Assembly: GCF_004804335.1 (NCBI RefSeq)
Contig: NZ_SRXY01000001.1
Coordinates: 372,001 to 436,000 of the forward strand
DNA from: Pacificoceanicola onchidii
GTDB lineage: Bacteria > Pseudomonadota > Alphaproteobacteria > Rhodobacterales > Rhodobacteraceae
Direction of reading: 5' to 3'
DNA: 64,000 nucleotides
In this document: piece after piece, positions 17,154-26,202 of the stretch
How positions within the stretch are numbered: position 1 is the first letter of the stretch
Layout of the letters: each line of letters begins with the position of its first letter
The notes under the pieces: generated by a model
What the model saw: the letters and a program-made list of their open reading frames with translations, nothing else
What the model was told of the DNA's origin: nothing
Database searches by the model: none
Position numbers and translations under genes: made by a program

Positions 17154-17395
17154 GTCCCGGACCTGATCCGGGATCTCACGACCGGAGCGCAAGCCGCGCC
17201 GTCATGCTGGAAGCATGTCTCCGACATGACGGGCCGTGGCATGGCGATGCTCCCTCAGATCCCCTCGATTTATCCCAGCCACTGGTGCGCTAGCTAAGCA
17301 TAGCTCCCAGCGACAACCCAATCGCCGTGCCGGGGGGCGGCCCGTCGATGGCGCGGCGGCCTGCGGCCTTGATTCCGCGCCGGTGGTGAGTGGAA
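17154..17395. repeat. Dispersed intergenic repeat, copy 1
   Basis: Starts with the palindrome GTCCCGGACCTGATCCGGGA and contains ATTTATCCCAGCCACTGG, AATCGCCGTGCCG and GGCGCGGCGGCCTGCGGCCT. Related copies are at 33833-34046 and, inverted, at 43130-43445. No gene is supportable between 16971 and 17556; this repeat, the tail remnant and a terminator fill it. Confidence 0.8.
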
Positions 17396-17503
17396 TGTCC
17401 GCTTCAGGCCACTTGCGCCAAGCTCGACCAACACCAATCCAGAACAGTGAGGACGCGCTCCGGGCATGCGCTGCAGGGCAGTCCAAAGACCGCTTTCCAC
17501 GCG

Positions 17504-17532
17504 AAAAGGCCCCCGCTGATGCGAGGGCCTTT
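17504..17532 (-). terminator. Rho-independent terminator of 5'-nucleotidase gene
   Basis: Stem AAAGGCCC/GGGCCTTT with a GC-rich loop, T-tract on the minus strand (GGGGGCCTTTTCG), about 25 bp beyond the stop codon. Confidence 0.75.
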
Positions 17533-17556
17533 CCCATATCAAGCCTTTGAGAAAGA

Positions 17557-19119
17557 TTACTCTTTCACGGTGATCCGGCCGTCCGTGTAAGGCGTGTAGG
17601 GCGCGTTGGCGGCGATGAATTCTGCCGCTACGTCCGCGAGGTCCGGGCCGAAGTCGTAGGCGTTGGCGGCGTCCACGAACATCTTGTAGCCGTCGCCACC
17701 GTTGCGCACATAGTTGTTCGACACAACGCCGTAGACCTTCTCCATGTCGATCGGCGCGCCGCCGACCATGACGCCGGAGATGCGGCTGCCTGCCTCTGCC
17801 GAGGGATCGACGGTGTAGGACATGCCTGCGACCTGCGGGAAGCGGCCTGCGCCCTCTTCCATCTGGCTCACGCCGTTCTCAAGGGCCGCGACGATGGTGG
17901 CGCCGGAGACCTCGAAGGTGGAGAGCGTGTTCTGGAACGGCAGTACGGTCAGCACCTCGCCCATGGTCACTTCACCCGCGTCGATGGAGGCGCGCAGACC
18001 GCCGCCGTTCTGGATGGCGATCTCGATGCCCTGATCCTTCACGCGGTCCAGCATGGCGTCGGCGACGAGGTTGCCCATCGGGCATTCCACGGCGCGGCAG
18101 ACCGAGCGGTCGCCTTCGATGGCCTCAGCCGTTTCGGCCACGACCTTGGCGCGCATCTCTTCGAGCGGCTGGGCCAGTTCGGCAACGCGGGCCACGGTGG
18201 CGGCATCCTCGGCCACGGAGGCGTCGAGCAGTTTCGGCGCGCCGGTGAGCGCGGTCAGGTTGCCGTCGTCGTCAAAGGTGACGTTCACTTCGCCCAGGTA
18301 CTTGCCGTAGGCGTAGGCCTGCAGGATCGGCACGTCGTTCTGGATGGTCGGATAGGGGCCCTTGGCGCGTTCCATGTCGCCCAGAAGCGTGTGGCTGTGG
18401 CCGCCGATGATCAGATCGACGCCGGAGACTTCATCGGCGAGGCGCTTGTCGGCGGGCAGGCCCACGTGGGTGAGCAGGATGATCTTGTTCACCCCATCGG
18501 CGGTGAGCGCGTCCACTTCGGCCTGGGCCGCGCTGACGATGGAGGAGAAGATCACCGTCTCGCCGGGCGAGGAGGTCTCGGCCGTGTCTTCGGCCAGAAC
18601 CGAGATCACGCCGATCTTCTGACCGCCCGGTTCGAGCACCACGGATTTCGCCACGCGGCCTGCCAGCATGTTGTTCTGGCTGACGTCGATATTGGCGGAG
18701 AGGACCGGGAATTCCACGAGATCGAGGAAGTCGGAGAGGCCTTCGGGGCCTTTGTCGAACTCGTGGTTGCCCACGGCCATGGCGTCATAATCGAGCGCGT
18801 TCATGAACTCGGCAGCGAGCGCGCCGCCGTATTGGGTGAAGAACAGCGAGCCCTGGAACATGTCACCCGCGTCGAGCAGCAGGACGTCACCGGGGGCGGC
18901 GGCCTTGGCGTCGTTGATGGCGGTGACCATGCGGGCGATGCCGCCGAAGCATTTGCCCTCGGCGTTATCTTCGGCGCGGCAGGTCGAATCATACTTCGAG
19001 ATCGGCTCGAAGCGATCGTGGAAGTCGTTTGTGTGCAGGATGGTCAGCGAATAATCCGCGCTGGCCACACCGGCGACGAGGCTCAGCGCGGCAGCGCTGG
19101 TCATCAAACGGAGCGACAT
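17557..19119 (-). CDS. Periplasmic 5'-nucleotidase / UshA-type metallophosphatase
   Basis: 520 residues. Signal peptide at residues 1-21 (cut after VASA). Calcineurin-like metal motifs: LHTNDFHDRF, LLLDAGDMFQG, AVGNHEFDKG, LLTHVGLPAD and IIGGHSHT. The C-terminal nucleotidase domain (about 320-510) has QNGGGLRASIDAG and the substrate-stacking region NNYVRNGGDGY. It hydrolyses nucleotides in the periplasm to nucleoside and phosphate. Start 19119 has GAGAGGT upstream. A decayed duplicate of its 3' end lies at 16996-17080. Confidence 0.9.
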   Translation of the reverse strand: MSLRLMTSAAALSLVAGVASADYSLTILHTNDFHDRFEPISKYDSTCRAEDNAEGKCFGGIARMVTAINDAKAAAPGDVLLLDAGDMFQGSLFFTQYGGALAAEFMNALDYDAMAVGNHEFDKGPEGLSDFLDLVEFPVLSANIDVSQNNMLAGRVAKSVVLEPGGQKIGVISVLAEDTAETSSPGETVIFSSIVSAAQAEVDALTADGVNKIILLTHVGLPADKRLADEVSGVDLIIGGHSHTLLGDMERAKGPYPTIQNDVPILQAYAYGKYLGEVNVTFDDDGNLTALTGAPKLLDASVAEDAATVARVAELAQPLEEMRAKVVAETAEAIEGDRSVCRAVECPMGNLVADAMLDRVKDQGIEIAIQNGGGLRASIDAGEVTMGEVLTVLPFQNTLSTFEVSGATIVAALENGVSQMEEGAGRFPQVAGMSYTVDPSAEAGSRISGVMVGGAPIDMEKVYGVVSNNYVRNGGDGYKMFVDAANAYDFGPDLADVAAEFIAANAPYTPYTDGRITVKE

Positions 19120-19329
19120 GGTGAATACCTCTCTGTCAATTATTGTTTGTGGCGATAGTGGACCCTTGATTGCGGCAAGAGTCAAAGCCTGATCAGCGGT
19201 ATCCCTGCGTCACGTGACAGGCGCATGACGGAGAAGCGAGGGAAATGGGCGGAGGATCGCCGCCTGCGGGTTCTTGTACGCAGCCCGCCGCGCCCCGATA
19301 TGACCAAGGCAAGTGCAAAGGGTGTGGAG

Positions 19330-20061
19330 ATGAGTTGGAAAATTGCGCGGCGGATCCTGCTGGCCGGGATTGCGGCCCTCACCCTTGCCGCCTGCGCCCT
19401 GCCCGGCCCGCAGCAGGCCTTTGCGCCGGGGCTGAATGGGCTGACCGAGATTGCGACGGGCGTGTTCAGCGGTGACCCCGCACAGGCTGAAGAGCAACTC
19501 AGCGCCTATGAGGCGGGCCGCAAACGGGCGGAGGCGTTCCACAAAGGGGTGGCGGTTGTGCCGGATCGCACGATCCTGTGCAGCACGCCCGCCTGTGCGG
19601 AACGGTTCGGGCTGAAGGTGGCCGGGCTTGCCTATGGGCATCGGCTGGTGCTGATCGGCCCTGAAGGGCTGACCCCAGCCACCCTGGGCCATGAGTTCAG
19701 CCGCGTGGCCATCGCCCGCCGTATCGGCGCGCGCGGGATGCTGCGACAAAGCCTGCCGCGTTGGTTCGACGAGGGGCTGGCCGTCTGGATCTCGCCCGAC
19801 CCACGCTACAAGGCCCCCAAGACGGTGGCCGAGGCGGAATGGATCACCGAAGCGCAGAGCCTGCGCGACTGGAAAAACACCGTAACGCGCGAGAACTGGC
19901 CACATGCTTACGGCTCGGCGGGGCTTTTGGTGGCGACACTTGCACAGGAAATGGGCAGCGATGGCTTGAATACCCTCATCGACGCCGTGGCAAATGGCGC
20001 AGAATTTAACGAGGTTTTTGCCTCCAAGACCGTGAATCCAAGGGTAAACCCCGGCAATTGA
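19330..20061 (+). CDS. Lipoprotein with degenerate peptidase-MA-like fold
   Basis: 243 residues. Lipobox: hydrophobic LLAGIAALTLAAC, acylated Cys at about residue 21. The middle contains GHEFSRVAIARRIG and LPRWFDEGLAVWIS, which mirror the HExxH plus E layout of gluzincin/peptidase-MA proteins, but the second His is replaced by Arg, so zinc-protease activity is doubtful. ATG 19330 has GGAG immediately before it. Periplasmic, membrane-anchored; function unknown. Confidence 0.75.
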   Translation: MSWKIARRILLAGIAALTLAACALPGPQQAFAPGLNGLTEIATGVFSGDPAQAEEQLSAYEAGRKRAEAFHKGVAVVPDRTILCSTPACAERFGLKVAGLAYGHRLVLIGPEGLTPATLGHEFSRVAIARRIGARGMLRQSLPRWFDEGLAVWISPDPRYKAPKTVAEAEWITEAQSLRDWKNTVTRENWPHAYGSAGLLVATLAQEMGSDGLNTLIDAVANGAEFNEVFASKTVNPRVNPGN

Positions 20062-20158
20062 ACAAGACTCCCCAAAAGGTTGTAAGTGTAGACTCTGTTT
20101 GGAGAAATTCCCAAACCCTGTTAACCTCTTCCCAGTCTTTATGTGTGAGGGCATTGTT

Positions 20159-20821
20159 TTGAAATTATTCTTACTTGCGACGGCATTTTCAGCCGCAGCA
20201 GCCTGTGCGCAGGCGGCGACGACCTATTACACCGATTTACCAAGCTACGCCGGGGCCACAAACGGCACCGCCCCACTCACGCTGGAACATTTTGAAGAAC
20301 TGCCCGCGTCGTTCAACGGCGTTCCGACGCAAACCTATGGCTGGGGCACGGTTTCGGAGACCGGCGGCACCAACGCGGTCTATGCACATGAGTGGAACAA
20401 CCTGACGCCCTATTCCACCAATCCGGTGGCGGATGGCGACGGGGCGATCTGGTACAGGCAGAACGCCGGCAGCATCCTGACCTTCACGTTCCTCAGCCCG
20501 ATCACCGCCTTTGGCGTGTTCCTCAACAGCACGACGCAGGACGCGCTGTCGATCACCAATGGTGACTGGACGACCTCCTTTGTGCCGGGAACCGTGGTTC
20601 TGCCCGGTGACGTCAGTGACCCGACCTTCTGGGGCGTGGTCAGCGACACCGCCTTCAGCACCGTGTCCTTCACCACGGTATCGGGCGCGCATGTGAGCTT
20701 TGACTCGCTGAAGTTCGGCAATCTCAGCCAGGTGCCGGTCCCGGCCTCCGGCCTGCTGCTCATGGGCGGGCTTGGCGCACTGGTCCTGCGGCGGCGCAAG
20801 CAAAGCCAATCGGACGCTTGA
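20159..20821 (+). CDS. VPLPA-CTERM (exosortase-type) secreted protein 1
   Basis: 220 residues when started at TTG 20159, which gives MKLFLLATAFSAAAACAQA, a clean signal peptide, with GAGGG 7 bp upstream; the ATG at 20141 has no ribosome site. The C-terminus has VPVPASGLLLMGGLGALVLR then RRRK, the tripartite signal, hydrophobic helix and basic tail of VPLPA-CTERM sorting domains. The body is a beta-rich domain of unknown function; SDTAFSTVSF recurs in protein 3 (27056) as SDTAFTSVSI, so these two are related. Confidence 0.85.
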   Translation: MKLFLLATAFSAAAACAQAATTYYTDLPSYAGATNGTAPLTLEHFEELPASFNGVPTQTYGWGTVSETGGTNAVYAHEWNNLTPYSTNPVADGDGAIWYRQNAGSILTFTFLSPITAFGVFLNSTTQDALSITNGDWTTSFVPGTVVLPGDVSDPTFWGVVSDTAFSTVSFTTVSGAHVSFDSLKFGNLSQVPVPASGLLLMGGLGALVLRRRKQSQSDA

Positions 20822-20853
20822 TTTCCGCGTAGCATCGGGGCAATCAGGCCCCC

Positions 20854-21192
20854 ATGCTGATCTACAAAATTTTGCGGGCGGCCGAATGGGACGCTCTCCG
20901 GACGCGCGGCGAAACCGCTGGCGCGCCGGTCGACATTTCCGATGGCTATGTGCACTTCTCCACCGCCGAGCAGGCGCGCGAGACCGCCGCGAAACACTTT
21001 GCCGGCGTGGAAGGGCTGCAGCTTCTGGCCTATGACAGCGAGACGCTGGGCGACGCGCTGAAATGGGAGCCGTCGCGGGGCGGCGCGCTGTTTCCGCATT
21101 TTTACGCACCGCTGCGCTATGACCAGATCGTCTGGGACAAACCGCTGCCGCTTGGACCGGATGGCCATGTCTTCCCGGAGGGCATCGCGTGA
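20854..21192 (+). CDS. DUF952 family protein
   Basis: 112 residues, starting MLIYKILRAAEWDALRTRGE, with DGYVHFSTAEQARETAAKHF and the C-terminal FPHFYAPL, which define DUF952. Possible distant relation to ADP-ribosyl-binding folds is not demonstrable here. First gene of a tightly packed operon (DUF952, DUF1330, pyrD, arsC-like), with a GTGA overlap to the next gene. Confidence 0.85.
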   Translation: MLIYKILRAAEWDALRTRGETAGAPVDISDGYVHFSTAEQARETAAKHFAGVEGLQLLAYDSETLGDALKWEPSRGGALFPHFYAPLRYDQIVWDKPLPLGPDGHVFPEGIA

Positions 21193-21617
21193 GCCACGTC
21201 GACCCGAGCCGCGCGCAATTCGATGTATTCAAGGGGCTGGCGCGGGATGAGCCCTGCGAGATGCTGAACCTTGTGCGTCTGCGCGCGGCGGCGGCCTATC
21301 CCGAAGGCCATGCGCAACACGGCAAGGGGCTGAGCGGCGCAGAGGCCTATGCGCTTTATGGCCAGCAAAGCGCGCCGGTGCTGGCGCGTGTGGGCGGGCA
21401 TATCCTCTGGCGCGGCGATTTTCGCACCACGCTGATCGGGCCGGAGGATGAGGCCTGGGATCATGTTTTCATTGCCCGCTACCCTTCGGCCCATGCCTTC
21501 ATGGCGATGGTCAAGGATCCTGAGTATGCGGGCGCAGTGGTGCACAGGCAGGCGGCGGTGGCGGACTCGCGCCTGATCCGCAACGCGCCAGCAGAGGCCG
21601 GAGAGGTATTCGGATGA
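21189..21617 (+). CDS. DUF1330-like protein
   Basis: 142 residues, GTG start overlapping the DUF952 stop (GTGA). Pattern [49 protein letters not shown], the ferredoxin-like dimeric alpha-beta barrel arrangement of DUF1330. Overlaps pyrD by 4 bp (ATGA). Function unknown; translationally coupled to pyrD. Confidence 0.8.
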   Translation: MSHVDPSRAQFDVFKGLARDEPCEMLNLVRLRAAAAYPEGHAQHGKGLSGAEAYALYGQQSAPVLARVGGHILWRGDFRTTLIGPEDEAWDHVFIARYPSAHAFMAMVKDPEYAGAVVHRQAAVADSRLIRNAPAEAGEVFG

Positions 21618-22672
21618 GTTTGATTGAACAGATTGGGCTGCGGGTTCTGCGCAGTTGTGACCCGGAGCGCGCCCACGGGCTGGCCTTGACGGCGCTGCGC
21701 AGTGGGCTGGCGCCGAGCGCGGGGGTTCTGACCTCGCCCCGGCTGAAGACGACGCTGGCGGGCATGGAGTTGCCGAACCCGCTGGGTCTTGCGGCGGGGT
21801 TTGACAAGAACGCCACGGCGCTGGACGGCTTGGCGCGCACGGGGTTTGGTTTTGTCGAGGTTGGCGCGGCCACCCCGCGTCCGCAGCCCGGCAACCCCAG
21901 GCCGCGGCTGTTCCGGCTGAGCGAGGATGCCGCCGCAATCAACCGGTTTGGCTTCAACAATGACGGGATGGAGGCGATTGCGGCGCGGCTGGCCCGGAGG
22001 CCGAAGGGCATGGTGCTGGGCCTGAACCTCGGCGCGAACAAGGACAGCGAAGACCGCGCGGCGGATTTTGCGCGGGTTCTGGCGCGCTGCGGGGCGGATC
22101 TGGACTTTGCCACGGTCAATGTCTCCTCCCCCAACACCGAAAAGCTGCGGGATTTGCAGGGCAAGGCGGCGCTGGCGGCACTGCTGGCGGGCGTCATGGA
22201 GGCACGGGACGGGCTGGCGCGGCCGGTGCCGGTGTTCCTGAAGATCGCACCGGATCTGGATGAAGCCGGGCTGGCGGATGTGGCGGAGGTGGCGCTGAGT
22301 TCCGGCGTGGCCGGGGTGATTGCCACCAACACAACGCTGTCGCGCGAGGGGCTGCGCTCTGCCCACAAGGACGAGATGGGCGGGCTGTCGGGCCAGCCGT
22401 TGTTCGAGAAATCCACCCGCACGCTGGCGCGGCTGCATGCTTTGACAGAGGGGCAGATCCCGCTGGTTGGCGTGGGCGGCATTGGGTCGGCACAGCAGGC
22501 CTATGAGAAGATCCGCGCCGGGGCGACTGCGCTGCAGCTCTATACGGCGCTGGTGTATGGCGGGCTGTCTTTGGTGCAGGAGATCGTCACCGGGCTGGAT
22601 ACGTTGTTGGAACGGGACGGGTTTGCCACTGTGGCCGAGGCCGTCGGAACCGGGAGAGAGACATGGAGCTGA
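21614..22672 (+). CDS. pyrD: Dihydroorotate dehydrogenase (quinone), class 2
   Basis: 352 residues. Fourth step of pyrimidine synthesis, oxidising dihydroorotate to orotate with FMN and ubiquinone at the inner membrane. The N-terminal helix extension ([20 protein letters not shown]) is specific to class 2. Motifs: [43 protein letters not shown] with catalytic Ser, and [20 protein letters not shown]. Overlaps the preceding gene by ATGA and the next by 10 bp. Confidence 0.96.
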   Translation: MSLIEQIGLRVLRSCDPERAHGLALTALRSGLAPSAGVLTSPRLKTTLAGMELPNPLGLAAGFDKNATALDGLARTGFGFVEVGAATPRPQPGNPRPRLFRLSEDAAAINRFGFNNDGMEAIAARLARRPKGMVLGLNLGANKDSEDRAADFARVLARCGADLDFATVNVSSPNTEKLRDLQGKAALAALLAGVMEARDGLARPVPVFLKIAPDLDEAGLADVAEVALSSGVAGVIATNTTLSREGLRSAHKDEMGGLSGQPLFEKSTRTLARLHALTEGQIPLVGVGGIGSAQQAYEKIRAGATALQLYTALVYGGLSLVQEIVTGLDTLLERDGFATVAEAVGTGRETWS

Positions 22673-23007
22673 TCCTCTGGCACAACCCGCGCTGCACAAA
22701 GTCGCGGCAAACGCTGGCGCTTCTGGAAGAGCGCGGCGTGACGCTCCGCATTCGCAAATACCTTGAGGACGCGCCATCGCTGGCGGAGATCGAGGCCGCG
22801 CAGGCGGCGCTCGGGGTGTCTGCCATCGAGATGATGCGCCCCAAGGAGGCGGTGTTCAAGGAGATGGGGCTGAGCAAGGCGGATGACGACGCCACGCTGC
22901 GCGCGGCCATGGCCGAGCAGCCGAAGCTGATCGAGCGGCCCATTCTGTTTGCCGGGGATCGGGCTGCGATCGGCCGACCGCCGGAGCAGGTCTTGTCTCT
23001 GCTTTGA
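22663..23007 (+). CDS. ArsC/Spx-family reductase
   Basis: 114 residues with a thioredoxin-like ArsC fold. The catalytic cysteine sits in [16 protein letters not shown] (Cys11), followed by the RKYLEDAPS region and [16 protein letters not shown]. Similar proteins are annotated as arsenate reductase (glutaredoxin), but no ars gene accompanies it; a housekeeping YfgD-like role is equally possible. The start ATG lies within the pyrD end, coupled translation. Confidence 0.82.
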   Translation: MELILWHNPRCTKSRQTLALLEERGVTLRIRKYLEDAPSLAEIEAAQAALGVSAIEMMRPKEAVFKEMGLSKADDDATLRAAMAEQPKLIERPILFAGDRAAIGRPPEQVLSLL

Positions 23008-23069
23008 CCCGGTTTTGGCTGGCGTGACGGCCTGTAGGCCGGGGCTTGGCCCCGGCTGGCTGTAGGGCT

Positions 23070-23142
23070 CGAAAATTTTGCCGGGACAAAATTTTGATCG
23101 GGGCGTTGCCCCGGACCCCAAGGTATTTGAGGCCCAAAGAAG
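23070..23142. repeat. Intergenic repeat AAAATTTT/AGGTATTTG, copy 1
   Basis: GAAAATTTTG, then AAAATTTTGATCGGGG, CCCCGGACCCC, AGGTATTTGAGGCCCAAAGA. The same string of blocks occurs at 51557-51629. Sits between convergent arsC-like and trpF genes. Confidence 0.7.
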
Positions 23143-23159
23143 CGCAGGGGCGCGAGCCT

Positions 23160-23822
23160 TTAGAGACGCGGGATGACGCGGCTGGTGGTGGCAGCGGTGA
23201 CAAAGGCGCGGATCAGGGCGGGGTCTTTGACGCCCGGAGCGCTTTCGACGCCGGAGGAGACATCGACCTGGGATGTGCCGGTCAGGCTGACCGCGTTGGC
23301 GACGGTCTGAGGGGTCAGGCCCCCCGCGAGCATCCAGGGTTTGGCCCAGCGTTTGCCCGCGACCAGGCGCCAGTCGAAGGCGAGGCCATTGCCGCCGGGC
23401 AGGTCGGCGTTTTTGGGTGGTTTGGCATCGACCAGAAGCTGATCGGCCACCTGTGCGTAGACGCCCAGTTGCGGCAGGTCGGCCTCATCGGCGATGCCTA
23501 CGGCCTTCATCACCGGCAGCCCGTAGCGGGCTTTGACCTCGGCCACGCGCTCGGGCGTTTCCTTGCCGTGCAGTTGCAGCATGTCGAGCGGCACCGCATC
23601 GCAGATCGTATCGAGCAGGGCGTTGTCGGCGTTCACCACAAGCGCGACCTTGGCCAGCCCTTCCGGAGCGGATAGGGCCAGATCGCGGGCGGTTTCAGGG
23701 GAGACATTGCGCGGGCTTTTGGGAAAGAAGACAAAGCCCGCATAAGCCGCGCCTGCCGCCGCCACCGCGGCCACGTCGGCGCGGGTTTTCAGCCCGCAAA
23801 TTTTGACGCGCACGTCCACCAT
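23160..23822 (-). CDS. trpF: Phosphoribosylanthranilate isomerase
   Basis: 220-residue TIM barrel, tryptophan pathway (PRA to CdRP). [12 protein letters not shown] carries the catalytic Cys; [37 protein letters not shown] and [16 protein letters not shown] (catalytic Asp) are diagnostic. Start 23822 is preceded by AGGAAAG. Lies downstream of lapA and ihfB on the same strand, a common alphaproteobacterial order. Confidence 0.96.
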   Translation of the reverse strand: MVDVRVKICGLKTRADVAAVAAAGAAYAGFVFFPKSPRNVSPETARDLALSAPEGLAKVALVVNADNALLDTICDAVPLDMLQLHGKETPERVAEVKARYGLPVMKAVGIADEADLPQLGVYAQVADQLLVDAKPPKNADLPGGNGLAFDWRLVAGKRWAKPWMLAGGLTPQTVANAVSLTGTSQVDVSSGVESAPGVKDPALIRAFVTAATTSRVIPRL

Positions 23823-23896
23823 AGAGGTCTTTCCTTTGGTCCCATAAGAAACGGGGGCCGCAGCCCCCGCCTGTGTTTCGGTCAATGGATGCTGGT

Positions 23897-24256
23897 TTAG
23901 CTGGCCTGGTCCAGCAGCGCCAGAACCTCGTCCTTGTCCTTGTCGCGCTCGGCCTGGGTCTTTTTCAGCTCGCGCTCCAGTTTCTTGACCTCGCCGGTTT
24001 TGCGGCTGGCTTCGGCGCGGTGCTTGTGCTCGCGCAGCCATTCCCAGACAAACCCGAGCAGGATCCCCGCCACGATCCCGCCAAAGATCACGATGAACAG
24101 GGGCAGTTCGATGGAGTAATCGACAATCCCCGATCCCGGGAAGGCGCGCAGCCCTTCGGGCAGGGTGTTGAGGGTCACGCTCTGCCGGTTGGCGAGCGCA
24201 AGCGTCACCAGCACGATGGCCAGCGCCGCGAGGAAGGCATAGCGAATATACCGCAT
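23897..24256 (-). CDS. lapA: LapA-domain membrane protein (DUF1049)
   Basis: 119 residues. Two membrane helices (about 5-24 and 50-70) with a short loop, then a long charged coiled coil ([20 protein letters not shown]...). This matches lipopolysaccharide assembly protein A domain proteins. The helix-loop-helix sits in the inner membrane with the coiled coil cytoplasmic. Placed 8 bp after ihfB and upstream of trpF, so likely one transcript. Confidence 0.85.
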   Translation of the reverse strand: MRYIRYAFLAALAIVLVTLALANRQSVTLNTLPEGLRAFPGSGIVDYSIELPLFIVIFGGIVAGILLGFVWEWLREHKHRAEASRKTGEVKKLERELKKTQAERDKDKDEVLALLDQAS

Positions 24257-24264
24257 AAAACGTC

Positions 24265-24546
24265 TTACTTTCCGTTCAGCCGGTCACGCAGCAGTTTGCC
24301 GGTCTTGAAGAAAGGCACGTGCTTTTCCTCGACCTGGACCGATTCCCCGGTGCGGGGATTGCGGCCCACCCGTGCGTCGCGCTTCTTGACGGAGAACGCC
24401 CCGAAGCCCCGGAGTTCGACCCGGTCGCCCCGGGCCATGGCATTGGTGATCTCTTCGAAGATCGTATTCACGATCCGCTCCACATCCCGCTGATACAGGT
24501 GCGGGTTGTCGTCGGCAATCTTCTGGATCAGTTCCGATCGTATCAT
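24265..24546 (-). CDS. ihfB: Integration host factor, beta subunit
   Basis: 93 residues, DNA-bending HU/IHF fold. [20 protein letters not shown] at the N-terminus, [20 protein letters not shown] with the DNA-intercalating Pro, and [15 protein letters not shown] at the C-terminus are specific to IhfB. A GTG two codons earlier (24552) fits the AGGGGGA ribosome site better; I keep the ATG, where family similarity starts. The 350 bp between this start and the divergent kinase gene at 24897 hold promoters, but no further gene is supportable. Confidence 0.95.
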   Translation of the reverse strand: MIRSELIQKIADDNPHLYQRDVERIVNTIFEEITNAMARGDRVELRGFGAFSVKKRDARVGRNPRTGESVQVEEKHVPFFKTGKLLRDRLNGK

Positions 24547-24896
24547 GATCACAAATCCCCCTGCTGCGTCTTGTTTTTAACGCTTCTCGCTTATGGACTA
24601 TACTGATAGCAAATCGTTTGCGAAACCGGCAACTTCGCGGAAAAACCATGATTTGCAGCAGTTTGCGCCTTTCTGGGCGGGGCAGCATTGCGAAAGACGC
24701 GGGATTTCGCGCATTGAGCCGCGCTTGGGGCCCTTGCGGCGCTGCGGCGATTCGGCGCTGCTGCGGGTCAAAGCCGTTAGCGCCAACGCAAGCCGGGCTT
24801 TGCGCTTTGGTCGAATCTGGCGCGGCGCGGGGTTCGCCAAAGCCGCAGGATCGCCTAAGAGTGATCCCGCGTGCAGCCCGCCCGCAGAGAGGTGCC

Positions 24897-25424
24897 ATGT
24901 CCGGCCAGATCATCATCCTGCACGGCCCGTCGAGCAGCGGGAAATCCACGCTGGCCCGGGCGATCCGGGAGGCGGCGGAGGTGCCGCTTTGGCATGTCTC
25001 CATTGACCATCTGCGCGGCAGCGGCGCGCTGCCAGCTGCGCGGTTTGACTGGGCCACGCTGCGCGGGCCGGTGTTTGACGGTTTCCATCGCTCGCTAGCG
25101 GCTTATGCGGAGGCCGGGAACAATCTGATCGTCGAGCATATTCTGGACACCCCGCACTGGGCGCCGGAGTTGAAGGGACTATTGCGGCCCTTTGACGTGT
25201 TATTTGTCGGGGTGTTTTGCGGGCTGGAGGATCTGAAAACGCGCGAGGCCGCGCGGGGAGATCGCCCCGTGGGCAGCGCCGAGCAGGATTATCACACGGT
25301 GCACAAAGGCCGGGTTTATGATCTCAGGATCAATACGGACCGGGAGCCGACCGCCAAAAGCGCAGAGCGGGTTCTGGCGGCGTGGCGGTCGGGGCGGCGG
25401 TGTTCGGAGTTCGCCGGAGCCTAG
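24897..25424 (+). CDS. Chloramphenicol-phosphotransferase-like kinase
   Basis: 175 residues. Walker A GPSSSGKST at about residues 9-17; HVSIDHLRGSG; VEHILDTPHW; VGVFCGLEDLKTREAARGDR with the Arg-rich lid; DYHTVHKGRVYDLRINTD at the C-terminus. This is the pattern of the CPT family, which phosphorylates chloramphenicol in its Streptomyces member. The natural substrate here is unknown. ATG 24897 is preceded by AGAGAGG. Its last bases overlap the convergent gene at 25421. Confidence 0.8.
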   Translation: MSGQIIILHGPSSSGKSTLARAIREAAEVPLWHVSIDHLRGSGALPAARFDWATLRGPVFDGFHRSLAAYAEAGNNLIVEHILDTPHWAPELKGLLRPFDVLFVGVFCGLEDLKTREAARGDRPVGSAEQDYHTVHKGRVYDLRINTDREPTAKSAERVLAAWRSGRRCSEFAGA

Positions 25425-26077
25425 GCTTTGCGGCGACGACGGACGAGGCCGAGACCACCCAGACCAAGCAGCAGGAGCGCGCCGCCCGCAGGCAGCGGCA
25501 CGGGGGCGGTTGTCACGGTGATGGACAGGTTGTCGTAGATCACCGACGCCCCGTTCGAGAGGCTGTTGGCAGTGAAAAAGCCGAAGCGCAGGGTGTCCGC
25601 CCCCGCGCCGAAGTTCGGGTTGATCCCGGTGCCGTTGCCGGAGCCATCAATGCCGATGATGTTGCTGGCAACGAGATCGTCCACCGAAAGCACATCCCAA
25701 CCGGTGACAAAGCCGGTGAGGTGGTAGTTGATGAAATAGGTGCCGCCCTGTTCGATCACGAGGCCGAAGGCGTGTTGCAGGGATTGCACGTTGAAATCGA
25801 TCAGGAAGTCGATCTCTTCGATGGTCTCCCCCACGAGATCGAGGCTGGCCCCGGTCATGAAATGGGCGGTGTAGGTGGTGGCCCCGGTGCCGGTGGTGAC
25901 CGTATAGGTGCCGCCCGCGCCGCTTGCGGCCTGCCCGCCGGATGGTCCGGCCGCGGCCTCGACAATCATGCTTCCGGGCAGGAAATCCGCTTCGGAGAAG
26001 GTGTAGGTCGCGGCATCGGCGGCGGTGGTCGTCAGAGCGGCGGCGGCAATGGGAAGGAGTGCGCGCAAGGCGGTCAT
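25421..26077 (-). CDS. VPLPA-CTERM secreted protein 2
   Basis: 218 residues. Signal peptide MTALRALLPIAAAALTTTAA, cut near ADA. The C-terminus is VPLPAGGALLLLGLGGLGLV then RRRRKA, a textbook VPLPA-CTERM tail. The middle is Gly/Thr-rich and beta-predicted, without cysteines. GGAG precedes the start at 26077. It overlaps the convergent CPT-like gene by 4 bp. Presumably exported, then cut and anchored or released by an exosortase that is not in this window. Confidence 0.87.
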   Translation of the reverse strand: MTALRALLPIAAAALTTTAADAATYTFSEADFLPGSMIVEAAAGPSGGQAASGAGGTYTVTTGTGATTYTAHFMTGASLDLVGETIEEIDFLIDFNVQSLQHAFGLVIEQGGTYFINYHLTGFVTGWDVLSVDDLVASNIIGIDGSGNGTGINPNFGAGADTLRFGFFTANSLSNGASVIYDNLSITVTTAPVPLPAGGALLLLGLGGLGLVRRRRKA

Positions 26078-26202
26078 GGAAATCTCCGGTGGCAAAATCA
26101 CTTTTGCAGGACTGTAGCCCGCAGGTGCGGCTGCGCCAAACAAAAACCATCGGAGCGGCAGGCCGGAGAGAGTGCGGCCTGTTTTAGGGGCGTTGCCCTG
26201 CG

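Noticed and set aside
17154-17395. Short open frames inside the dispersed repeat
   Set aside because: They differ between copies and have no ribosome sites; the repeat is non-coding.
22663-23007. Arsenic-resistance function for the ArsC-like protein
   Set aside because: No arsR, arsB or acr3 nearby; it is embedded in a pyrD operon.
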